Shown piece by piece: positions 9,392-22,100 of a stretch of DNA of 64,000 nt. Below the pieces are notes generated by a model. That model was not told where the DNA came from, ran no database searches, and saw nothing but the letters and a program-made list of their open reading frames with translations. Position numbers and translations under genes: made by a program. This DNA is from Phallusia mammillata (lineage: Eukaryota > Chordata > Ascidiacea > Phlebobranchia > Ascidiidae). The DNA is taken from assembly GCA_003260075.1 (NCBI GenBank), contig QLIY01000018.1, forward strand, positions 1 through 64,000, written 5' to 3'. Within the stretch, counting starts at the first letter, position 1. Each line of letters begins with the position of its first letter.

Positions 9392-11108
9392 CAGTTAGAA
9401 AATGCACATTTTTAGTAAAGTTTTAATATTTTGTCCTTCGTAGGAAAAATATATTTTTGGTCTATCTTTCATTATTGGCGTTAACTGAAATGTGTGGAAC
9501 CCAATCTTAGTTTGACGGTTAATCGTACTGTCCCGTGACTTGTAGCACGCTATATGATTGGCCGGGTGGACCGCATTCCTTGCAATAGGGTCACAAAATT
9601 TAAATAGGCTTTTGGCGCGGGTACGATTTTCTCATAGCATGCATACTTGCGTTACGAAAACTTCACGCTGAAAAGAAAAGCACTTTAAGTGTGAGAAGGG
9701 CTATACATATGATTTAAACATGCAAATTTCCACTCAAATCCAACACAAACAGCATTCTCCACACATGCACGCTTGTAACAGCCTAAAACGAGCTATAATG
9801 CGGCCAAATTGTAGCTATAATGCGGCCAAATTCTTTCAAACAGTTCCAAATCACATTTTTTACTAGTTTAAGCAATTTATGAACCGCTTGATTGCACAAA
9901 GCTCGTTCAAGGCTGTTTTTGCACTCGTGCATGCTTGCAGAGGACAAAAATGATGAAATAACAACTCCACACAAACCATGCGGGATGAACGAGCAATAAT
10001 ATAAAGAGCGTGCCGAAATGGTGACTCAATGGGTTAAATGTGGCGGCAGGTTAGAAGTAGAAACCGCTCAAAGCTCGTCACTGCAGCAGCGGTGTCCGAC
10101 CCGAGTCAGTGGTCCATGACGAAATTGTTTGTTTTTGTTTAAAAAAAGGTCATCGCAAAAGGCTTGTGGAAGACTGCAAGCAGGGCAGGCGGAGAGTCGA
10201 GCCTAGAAGAGCGTTTTGGTTTTTCTTTTCTTGTCCAGCGTCCTGAAGAAGCCATGCGGGAAGCGGCGATGCGTGAGGAGGAGCAAAGGGGAGGGGTTGT
10301 TGGGGAGGGAGAAAAATAGGAGGAGGGGGAGGAAAAACAACAAAACGTAAATCAGTGTCGGGTGAGTGTATTACAATCTCAAATCATTGCTTTGCGGTCA
10401 AAAACCAGGCAAAAGTAACAAATTTTATGAACTCTTTTAACTAAGGATGCAATCAACTTGCACTAAATCTGCATCAAACGGTGTGAAAATGTTTAAACGT
10501 TGATATTTATATCAACGATTTAAAACGTATATTGTAACAAAATTGATGAACTTTACGATGCATTTTGAGGTTTTCCATAACAATAGTATCAGGTCAGTCC
10601 TTTGATGCTCTCAATAATTGGCTTTTGTGCCGCCAACATCTTAAATGGGTTAAAATTGAGAAGCAAGCCGAGTGGGTGCAACGGAATTATAAGCAAAAAA
10701 CTGCTAAAGTTTAGGTATCAAATAATTTGTTGTAAAAACTTTTTACACTATTGAATACTAGTTGTGCAATAATTTTCAACTGTGGATAATCTACTTTTGG
10801 AAGATCATAGCAGGATCAAATCAGTTTTGTGAGCTCTTTTAAACCAGGCAGATTTATCACTAAGTGGAATTGGTAGTTATCAATAAAACATAAAAAGCAT
10901 GCAAATCATTTTCCTGTAAACACGCCACAATGAATTGTTTTTCCGAGAAACAAACGAGGTTTTTTAAACACTAAAATGGCTTTCGTAAGTTACTGCGTAC
11001 CCACAACACAATTTGTGTGTACACAGTAAATATATTGCTTGTATTGAATTACATTACTTTCAAACCACCTAGTTGCCGTGTTGTTAAAAACTTTCTGTAA
11101 TCGAAACT
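9392..11108. other. Intergenic stretch, no gene seen
   Basis: A purine-rich patch lies at about 10250-10340. No exon with matching splice sites was found. Confidence 0.45.
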
Positions 11109-11344
11109 TGTAATGCTTGGGACACCGGCTGTCGGCATAACGCCTTTGTCTATTAATGGGAATAAATTTTTTTTTTGGTTTAGGAGTTATGTAATGCCAA
11201 ACAATTTTGGTTTCAAAGTGGGGGGGGGGATTGTAATGCTTGGCACACCGACTGTCATTCGGCATAATGCCTTTGTCTATTAATAGGAATAAATGCTTTT
11301 TGGTTTAGGAGTTATGTAATGCCAAACAATTTTGGTTTCAAAGT
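11109..11344. repeat. G10 seam at 11220-11229 between two copies of ~112 bp
   Basis: 11109-11219 recurs at 11231-11344 with small indels. Confidence 0.8.
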
Positions 11345-12470
11345 CGCATTAACGCAATTAAATAGGTTCATTTAAAAAAAAACATATTACGACTTATGAC
11401 GTTAGATGTATTTTTGTTTCGTCTAGCAAGTTGTCATTCATAGGCACTAAAGAAGGAACAGTTATTTCTAACCGTATGTCATATTAGCAGTTAAGCATTT
11501 CTTGGTACAAGCTAAGTTAAAAAACAAAATGGACTAAATTGGGGGTCACCAACGTTCGGGCACTCTTAATCACCCACTATGACGTAACAGAGCGCTTGAC
11601 GTCACGCAAGACGGTGGCCTGGTTCGCAGAAGACGCTCAATTGAAACGGAAGCGTAGAACACGCATGCCTATGCAATCATGTTTCCATACCGTATAAACG
11701 TAAGCCACGCTTAATGCATGTTGCGGTATACGGTAGTTTGTATCGTACAGCGCAGGTAAACATTTTATCGATTGAGCATTGCCGATTAAGGCGAACAGTG
11801 GCAGTCTCACTGGCGGTTCGTTTTCGGTTTATCGATCGGTGCATACATTCAACACACAGCAAGCATTTGTATTACACGCTGTACGTTGTGAACACCGTGT
11901 TATCCTTGCCTGTTAAAAGGGTTATACTCATGTTAACATGGCGGTTATACACAGCGGGTTGATGTTTAGCAGTGGGTGTATTGAAAAGCCAAGTTCTACA
12001 GGACTTTGGCCTTTATTTATGAACTTACGCCAAACGGTTTAATATTTTGTATTGGACCGATATGTTCTTATGCCACTGTTTTCACTACTTAAACATAGCA
12101 CTCATTGGGCAAATTTAGTCAAAGAGAACTTATTTCCCCAATGGTTTAAACCGGAATCACGAAATAACTAACCCTAACAGTTCGATACCACAGTAATGCA
12201 ATGAAGTGTGTTACGAGCTTTTTTCCAAAACAACCGCCACGTTAGGCTCTGTATTGTTTCATATATAATTGCGGACAGCCTTCATCACACCAAATTTCCT
12301 CTATAAACGCGGTCAATGTGGTTTGGTTAACCTTAAAATCGAAATATAGCGACAGGGTGAATTGCAAAGCCTATGTAAAAGCCACCAATGAAATGCATAT
12401 AGTGTAGCATGTTTCTCGCAATACGGATTTTATTTACATGTCAAATGGCCGAGATCTCATAGCACTTAGT

Positions 12471-12672
12471 GGTTTGTTTTTTGTATTTACCTGCCTTTTT
12501 GAGTAAAAAATTCCAGACTAGGCTACTTTCTGTCATTAAAACTAGATGAAAATGAAAGAGGGGGGGGGGGAACATTAAGGGGAGTTTGTTTTTTTGTGTA
12601 CAACTGCCTTTTTGAGTAAAAAACGCCAGACTAGGCTACTTTCTGTCATTAAAACTAGATGAAAATGAAAGA
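12471..12672. repeat. G seam at 12560-12570 between two copies of ~89 bp
   Basis: 12471-12560 recurs at 12584-12672. One of the eleven G is native. Confidence 0.8.
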
Positions 12673-12891
12673 GTTGGACGTTAGGTATCACAAATCGTAT
12701 GCGAATAAAACGGACATTGTCATTTAGGCAAATACATTTTTCCCAAGTTTGTTTTTCAAAAATGGCATATTGTTATATTTAGTAAAAAGGATGGAGTTTA
12801 GTTCCTTATAGGATTAACCAACAGTTTAGGATGTACCCAAACCTGACCTTTAGCTTGCCTACAGAGCTAGCTCTAAACAATTTATACAAAT

Positions 12892-13168
12892 AGGATATCC
12901 TTACTTGTCTCCTTTCTTCTCTTCGGCAAAGCGTTGTTGTTGAAGTTCAAACTCCTGCCTTTCCTTTTCAAATTGTCGTTGTTTCTCGTCAAGCTGGGCA
13001 TAACCTTGCTCCAAATTCTTCTTCGGGGGGGGGGCAGGATTTCCTTACTTGTCTCCTTTCTTCTCTTCGGCAAAACGTTGTTGTTGAAGTTCAAACTCCT
13101 GCCTTTCCTTTTCAAACTGACGTTGTTTCTCGTCAAGCTGGGCATAACCTTGCTCCAAATTCTTCTTC
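12892..13168. repeat. G10 seam at 13025-13034 duplicating the last septin exon
   Basis: 12892-13024 repeats 13036-13168. Only the higher copy has the 3' splice site. The three coding differences are all synonymous (CGC/CGT, CGA/CGT, CAA/CAG), so both look like alleles of one working exon. Confidence 0.9.
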
Positions 13169-16100
13169 ATCGCTTCGTGTCGCCTTGAAAGCTGAAACAC
13201 AAGTTCACAATAGATAAGATATATATAAGTTTATAGAGCTCTTCTTTAACAAAAATACAATTGCCAGAAGAACTTGATATTATGCCTGGCAGCAATCGCT
13301 TATATATGTATAAGATATAGCTGCCTCAAGTTTGATGACTGTTACCGTTTTGTCCAAGTGTATCTATTGCTTGACCCATAGTCCGAAATTTATAAACTTT
13401 ACAAACTACAAACCCTGCCCGAACCCGAAAAAAACGAAGCCTGAATTAGCCGGTAGACCTTCTAACACCATAACACAAATGACATCCAAAGTCGATTAGG
13501 GGGCGTAAATAGCTGAACTTTTTATTTAGCGGCTATCAATGGGTTGAGTTGGGAAATAAGTTTTTAAAATTTTTACATTAGTAACTAATTTTTTGGGATA
13601 GTTTTATTGAATTTTAAGTGCTAATACCTTACCCCGACCCTAATAGCCCTAACCGAGAATATTTATGGAGATATAACCATCAACTTTTGGTTGTCATTTG
13701 CGTAATGGTGTCAGTAGCTCTACCGAATTAGCCCCGAAAGTTGGTGAAATGGCGACACAAATAAAAAAGATGTGAAGCCAGGCCCGAATTAGGCAGATTT
13801 TATTCAAACTTAAACCCGACTCGACCTCAAACTCTTGGTTGACCTATACACAAATCCATGAGGAGAAATTAATTTGTATGTTTCAATTGGCATGTACTGG
13901 TTTGTGAACTGTTTTTGAACTTATTTAAGGTTGTTTAGTTATCGTTACTTCTGCATCAAAACGGCTTCGTGCCTTTCGACTACAATTTGCCGGTAAAACG
14001 AAGGCTTGTGGTCCAAACGTTACGGGGCCAAACGAGAAAACCGACGTTTCATAGAAACAATAGCGAATAGAAAAATTCAAATAACAGAAGATTACAAAAT
14101 ATATTTGTATGTTTCATCGTGTTTATGGTAATTAATAGGTTGTTTCTGCAACAAACAACGTCCAAGAGGTCGACCCCTTAACAAGATGATACTTGGAACA
14201 AATAACGTAATTCAAATACGGTCAGCAAATAAATTCAACCATAGACTACACAAAATACAATAAGTGATCATTGCCAAATTGTATGTTCCGGCACGCGCTA
14301 ATCAAGCTTATTTTACATCATGCACACAGTCACTGCATGAACCGCGTGTCTGGTATTAGTAAACACGTCATTAGAATCACTAGACACAGCATGCATTAAA
14401 CGTAGACCGTAGACCGGTTAACAGTCTGTATACACGAAGTACGTGAAATGTACAGGAATATATTAGGAGGCGAATGAAATGGCTGCGACCTAATTACCTG
14501 CGCATTTGCTAATTTGCAGCAACGTTACAAAATGTCGGGAAAGCCCCTAAAACTAGGCCGGTAGATCTAGTACTGGGGGCAACGAGGCGTGACGAAGAAT
14601 GTCATAACTCTCAAGGGAGTTTAAAAAAATGCTTGATAATGTATGAAGATCACTGCAGCGGAACAGAAAGTAATTCCAGCGCCACGCGAATATAAAAGAC
14701 CCGTTTTTTGTATTTGGCATCCAAAATGCTTCGTAAATCAACACACCCTTTGCATTTTCCTTGAAAACGTTTATTCCAAAAGGTTGTGGTACTGCGTACT
14801 TAAATGCACATTATAATATCACTAATAAACTTAGGTTGGGAGTTTTACATTTTACTATACATATTTCACAGTACACCGACTTCAGCATGATATTACAGAG
14901 GTTCTTATCCTTTATTTGCGCTTGTACTCTTTGAGCTTAAAATATTACATGTTTACAACGACTGACAGAACTAGAAAACGTAAAAATCAGTACATACGTT
15001 TGCATAATGAACGTGTTAAATGCGTTCGAGTGGTAGCAAGTTCTTTCAAATTGAACAGTATATATTTGCAAGATACAAATCATACGAAAACTTGACTGTT
15101 TTAGCAAAGGGCCTGAACATATTTTACACTGATCTAAATCCAAGTTATTAAATTCGGGAGAAATTTTTGGCGACCCTGGATTTGGGCCAATTGTGTTTAA
15201 AACAGCATTAAATGGTTCATAGAGGCGACATGAATGCTTGTTTAAAATTAAAGTCGGAAACTTTTTGAAGAGTTTGAAGAACCGACTTTACAATTACCCT
15301 GGTCATATCTGGTCGCCCATTCTTCGCCGTTTCATAACCCAAGGTGAACCCTTATCATGAAATATAGTATTGTTGACAAAAACATTTATCCCGCTCAAAC
15401 CGCAAATGAAACAACCCATCCGACGTTTCGACGTCTCATTCGGGCGTCTTTTAGTAAGGTAGCACACAACACAATCGCTATAGCACTAAACATGGCAATA
15501 AACCCTGTCATAAACTCCATTTGGCAAAACGCCCGAATAACTACTGACACGTAAACTTGTACTGCACTTCTAATGTCGTTTGCGTTGTAAATTACCCAGT
15601 GCCCAAGTCGAAGCTTTTAAGTGAACTTTTAAACGACCTTGTGTAGAGTTACAAGTTTACACTACAGTGCAAAAATTCTATGGCGTGTTTTTTTTAAGGT
15701 AGGTTTAGTTTTACGCTCTGAACAACTGTGTCATAAATTAAATACATAAGATTACCTAGAATCCAATATAGCTCAAAAAACTATTCCAGTTCACGGTTTC
15801 AAATGTAAACACAAGTAAAGACGAACGGTTGCGTGGAAACAAGAGGCAGTTCGGTTCTTAGAAACCTGCTGACATGAATTGGTTGCTTAGCGTTCTGCAA
15901 TGGCAGTGAAGGTCACACAGAATATTAGATCAATTTATCACAGCTGTCAGTTCAGGTATAATATAAACACAGCTTTGTAAAACCTATTTGGGAAAGGGCA
16001 TAGAAAAATGTATGCTGCGTCTTTACTCTGATAGCGTATAAATGTTTACTTCAAATCGTTGCAAATGTACACATTGACCACGTATAGCCCTTGTATAAGT

Positions 16101-19100
16101 GACTTTGGTGTAACAGTTCTATATCAACAAATTTTTACCGCATTTGCAGACACGTTTTTATAAATTGGGCACCTATTTCTCAATATGTCTAGAAACCACT
16201 GGAAAAAGTCACTAAACGAAAACTTTTTTTAACAAAACGTTACCACAACTAGAAATCAACAAGTGAAGAAAAATCGTTAAGTAGGTCGACATGTGCCTTT
16301 AAACTTTGCTAATGCAAGTAGTCTTAAGTGGATAGCGCAACATGACAAGTGCAAATGCATTTTAAGCACCTCAGCAGAAAGCAGTTTTTCCCTACAACAA
16401 GCAAACCCTTGTCAAAGACGCAAACACATTCCTCCACGCATGCACGATTAATCAATGTACTTTCACTACGCGAAGGGCCTTATTGCACGACCATAGCACC
16501 GGAAATGGATTGAAATTCGGGCAGTGGTTTCTTTGCTACTGCTGTACGTGTACATTGGCCACGCAAGCCAATTTGGAACGTTTTTTTACACTTGGTGTGA
16601 TGGGCCAATCCTGTATGGCAGTGGTTCCCAACCAGAGAGGAATTTACTTTAGGTTTTACATGTGGTTTGTAAATAGACACTTTAGCTCTGGGAATATTAC
16701 CTGTAAAGTTGATAGAACGACCCAATTTAAAATGATCTTTGTATGGTTTAGCATCTACTATGTAGTACATTAGGGAGGAATGAAAATGTTTTGAATTTTG
16801 AAGGGAGGAATTTGTCAAAAGAGGTTGGGAACCACTGTTGTATGGCATAGGAGCTGGCTTGGCGGTTATTTTGTAAACATGCATAGTTTACTATGGCAAT
16901 GCTATGTCACATTATACATAGGCAGGTGTATTACATTCTTTCCTCAAATCTGCCCTGGAGCATTTTTTAAGCCAACAAAAGGATGACTTTGTGATATAAA
17001 GCCCATAGTTGACTTGTGTAATGGTAAAACAGGTTGGTCAAGGTTTTAATGTAAACATGTAATAAGTTCTGACCAACTCAATGGGCTTCATTTGACATGT
17101 TTTATATCTTCAATGTACAAAAAGTATGTGTTTTACATCTTGATCTACCTCCAAAAAAGATTTGAATTGAATCTAGGCAATTATGAAACCCTAAACATTT
17201 GTTAAACCACACTGAGATTTACCACACCGCAGAAATCTGCAACTTTCCCAAATATATTCAGTTTGGGCCTTTAACTATGTACAGAAACACGCTTCCCATA
17301 TTAAATGACTCTAACACTTTCTCTCTTGACAATCCTGACCAATTTAGGTAGTACAATACTTACATCAGCTTCGGAGTCCTGGAGTTTCTGCTTTTTCTCT
17401 TGGACTTTCATCCGGAAGACCTCTTCCATTTCGGTTTCCATCTTCTTCATCTTTTGCATGTGCTCCATCTTTTCTTCCTCCATTTGAGCAAGAGGACTCC
17501 TGATAAAAAATGAAACAGCTGTTGTGTTATGTTTGTATCACATTTAAAGTTGGAACCACCTCTGTAGGTAAGCTATGCATTGTCAGCTAATGCTAAGTTA
17601 TAACCTACCGTTGCTTTAGTTAATAAATTCAAACCTGGACTTACAAAAAAGATACAAGTCAGTATTTTTTGCAACCCTTTTGTCGGTTTTGTTTCATATG
17701 GCGACGATAATAGAAACTGTCGAAACAGTGTGGTGTTTTTGCACCCAAATACAATACTTACATCAGCTGGCTTGTAACTTTTTGCTTAAAATATTTAGAA
17801 CTGTGCATTGTGTACCCAAGACGTCTGGTTTTAGGAAAATAGTATAAACTCCAAAACAAGGTTAAATTACATAGCCATTTTATAGTGATTTCAACAAACA
17901 GTAAATTAATCAACACTAACTAATGGAATGAAATATATGCACAAAACTTCCAACAACAAGTGTGCAACAGTTTTTAACTTTGCACAAACCAATCTTAGCT
18001 TACAGTTAAGAGATTCCAAGAATAAAGAAAGTAAACTACACCATTTTTTTCACACATACTAAGTTACACACAAAAAACAAAAGTGATTTGCAAAACAGAG
18101 GAGTACTATATCTATTTGTGACATTTTCCCATCCGCATACAGTCCAACACACAACAGCCAAATATATTGGTTACTGATGATTCACCAGCATAATAATAAC
18201 ATTGAGTGGTGGCTGGTACATCATCATTCAACAATCAAAAAACCACAACAACCCAATACTGTACAATTGATGACAATAACAGCACATTCCACATTTGACA
18301 GTATATTCAACCATCGGTAGCCAAGAAGTGTTCGTACAAAATATCACAGGACAATTTTATGTTATTTTTATTTTAGGCAAATTTATTATGAGGAAGAGAT
18401 CAAATTCTTACTTTGTTTGTGTTTTCGTCCTGCCATCGTTCGTGGTGGTTGAAACACTGCTTAATTTTTTGCTTCTGTAGTTTTCATAATGAACGTTGTT
18501 GGTGACGTCTTTTAAGTCCTGCATATGTGTTCTGTTGAACAGAAAGCAAATGTTTTGATACAAAAATAAGTGTCAAACACTTTGGTCCTAGGATTATAAA
18601 GTATGAGATGGTATGAAAAATGTTGGTAAACAGTTAATAAGGTTGTGTATGTGGCAAAAAATACACAACACAGCTTACCGTATTAACATGTCACGGAGAA
18701 CTGTGAAGTCGCAATGATCAATGTTCTCAACTGCAAAGAAAAATCTCATTGTAAAAAACAAATAAAATTCCGAAACCATTATGCCAAAAAGAAAAATTCG
18801 AATGCGCTTGATCTACACAAAAATTTTTCAAAAAATAGACATTTGTGTCATATTATTTCTTACATGACACATTTGCAAATTAGAAAGATAAACAGCCTGT
18901 GTAGAGCCATCTGTGCTCATAATTTTTGTAGCATATGGCTCTCCAGGCCTCATGGGTGTTTAAGAGGCAAACTAACATGCTTAAACTCAAGATTGGGAAC
19001 GTACCTTCAGCGATGCCCCATGGATATTGACGACCTCGCACTCTACGTCCACCAACCTCCATCACTGTGTTGCTACCGACAACAGCAAATGGAACTCGGC

Positions 19101-22100
19101 TCTGTAAAATAGGCAAGTTTAATTGAACTGTTACAACGCATTACAGGTCGCTAAAATAAACAAGTTACAGCTCAATTATCACACTTTTGTGTCAGGTTGG
19201 TCATTTAGTTTTAAAGCTAATTAGACAGTGCACTTGAAAATTGGCCTTCCTATATATATATGTTGCCAATCCTATGAATTGGGTATCCACACACATCATA
19301 TGCCACACTTACAACATATGTACATAAGGTACCTAATTTTACCCACACCTGTGTACACATGAATTGGTAGCAGTACTAATAGGGCCCGATCATTTTTATG
19401 TTTGGATAGACAAATAAGACAAAACAGGCAGATGTGTAAAAGTTTTAGTCCTTACCTTGAGCTTTTTGTTTAATCTATTTTCTTCTTCATCGTCACATTC
19501 CGGGAACTCGTAGAGTTGGATTTGATGTTCTCTGATTTCTCTCATAATCTGGGACATTTGAAATACATTAAACATGATGAGTACAATGATTTTCAATGCA
19601 TCTCTTTTTACAAAATAACACTATGTAAAAACAACACACCAAAAGTTAACCTAGGACAGTGCTTCTCAACCTGAAAGGAATTTATTTCAATTTTTACATG
19701 TGGTTTCTAAATAGATACTTAGGCTCTGGGAGTATGACCTGTGAAGCTGATAAAAGGCCCAACTTTAAATGAACTTTGTATGGTTTAGCATCTACTATGT
19801 AGTAGTTTAGGGAGGAATGAAAATGTTTTGAATTGTTAAGGGAGGAATTCTTTGAAAATTTCTTTTGAAAAAATTGAGACTTTGAAATCACTGTCCTTAA
19901 ATTATGTTCAATAAAAAGCTTCAAAAAGCACGTAAATTTCAGTATAAATGTATATAAACAGATTGCAGAAGCATGTGTACATGTTTTTAAAAGAGGTTTG
20001 CAAAGAGAGTTGGCCAACCTGTTGCTTGAATTTGAGGCATTCCTCAGGAGTCATTGTGTCAGCTTTGGCGATAAGAGGTATAATGTTGACTTTGTCATGG
20101 AGGTGCTTCATGAATTCAATATCGAGTGGCTTTAGGCTGAAAGTAGATCTAGTTTCAGTTACAAAATAAATAAATACCTGCTGCTGCAATTTGTGCTAGT
20201 AGTGGGCAAAAAATACCTTTATCTGACCACAATGAAACACCCTTAACAGTGACCAAAATGTGAGAAAAACTTTTCTGGATGTGTAAATGTTAATTATTTG
20301 TATCTTGGCAAAGCATTTTATACAGTAAAAAACAGTAAGTAATAATTGTCAATGGCAGACTATTGCTGTATAATTTTTACCGTAATTACATGAAAAATGT
20401 TTGTGCACCTAATGACTTTTAAACAAACAAATTCTTTCAAACAAAACATACCACATGTTCAAAAGGGGGGGGGGGTAATAATTGTCAATGTCAGACTATT
20501 GCTGTATAATTTTTACCATAATTTCATGAAAAATGTTTGTGCACCTAATGATTTTTAAACAAACAAATTCTTTCAAACAAAACATACCACATGTTCAAAA
20601 ACAACCCAGTTTGATAAAAGTGTAGCAAAAATTTTAACCCATCTGCAAGTACTTTTTTAACATAGAGATAAATCCTAAAAAACACAGATTTAAAGATTTA
20701 CTGACCCGTGTCCAGTAGGAGCTATAAAGTAAAGGCAACAATGCACACGATTGTCTGCAATCTTCGTTCTACTGACCATAGACTCAGCGTTTAAATAATC
20801 TTCAAATTTGCTTTCAATGTGTGGGGGGGGGGGGCTATGAAGTAAAGGCAACAATGCACACGATTGTCTGCAATCTTCGTTCTGCTGACCATAGACTCAG
20901 CGTTTAAATAATCCTCAAATTTGCTTTCAATGTGTCCAATAACTGGTTGCCAACTACAAACAAAAGAATATGTTTGCTAATATTTTTCCATATTTGTAAA
21001 GTTTTAGTCAAAGTATCCATAGTAAGCAACTGCTTTACTAAAAGATTTACCAAATAATTTAAAAAAATATAGATTAAAATATTGGTTTGACAAGGAAGTA
21101 CATGAACATGTTAGGGCTATGAAGGCAAAAACTACGATATATATATATCATGAGTTCATTGCACCACACAGCTATTTTCAAATTAGTTACGCATACCACA
21201 GGCATTTTTGAGGTCAACTTTTGCATAACTTCCTATATGTTTTTGTTTATTTCATAATGTATAGGTCAGTGCACTGCATCAATGAAAATCATTTGCATTC
21301 TTTTAAACTGGTCGCAATTTGGAATTGAGTGTTTTGTTAATATTAAGTGTAATTTAAGGTCACAAAACAAAACAGGTACAATCAATTAAAACCACTTCTA
21401 GTGAATGAAGTGACTGGCAAAGCACAGTCCAAAAATGGAGTAAATGCAGCACAATGAAATAATAAGAAACAATGATAACATGACCAGGAATAGTCAAAGC
21501 ATGTCTGGCATTTCTACACTCTATATTTGGAAGACATTTCATCAGATTCAGCAAATTTGCTGTAGCATGACCCAGAACAAGACTTCCTTACATTTTGAAA
21601 CATAACAGAAATGGAATTTATAAAACTCATCTCATCACTAAAAAGGGGTTTCAATACTGTTTTATATCGCGAAATAGCTCAATAAGATCAAAAGAGCCGT
21701 CAAGCCACAGCATACCCGGAAAACTTCAGGCACTGTGGCAGGTATCAAGGCTCAATAGCAGGAAATGAGACAGGTTGAAACCATTAGTCTTGTGTTTCAA
21801 GGCAAGGTTTTAAGACATTTTACAGTATATGAACAAAACAAAAATTATTTCTTATTACAAATAGCCATTCCAATGCTTTTGTAATATTTTTCATGTATAT
21901 GTGTCAAATGCAACTTGTGTATAATGGACATGGGGGGGGGGATCATTACAAATAGACATTCAAATGCTTCTGTCATATTTTTCATGTATATGTGTCAAAT
22001 GCAACTTGTGTATAATGGACATGGTGTTGTGTGTTTAAACAGTAATTTAATATTCTCTGAATTTTTGACACTAGAATGTCAAGGGAGTTACAAAACAAAC

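Noticed and set aside
12892-13168. Genuine tandem duplication of the last septin coiled-coil exon
   Set aside because: The lower copy has no splice acceptor, starts right after G10, and the same arrangement recurs in non-coding DNA throughout the window.
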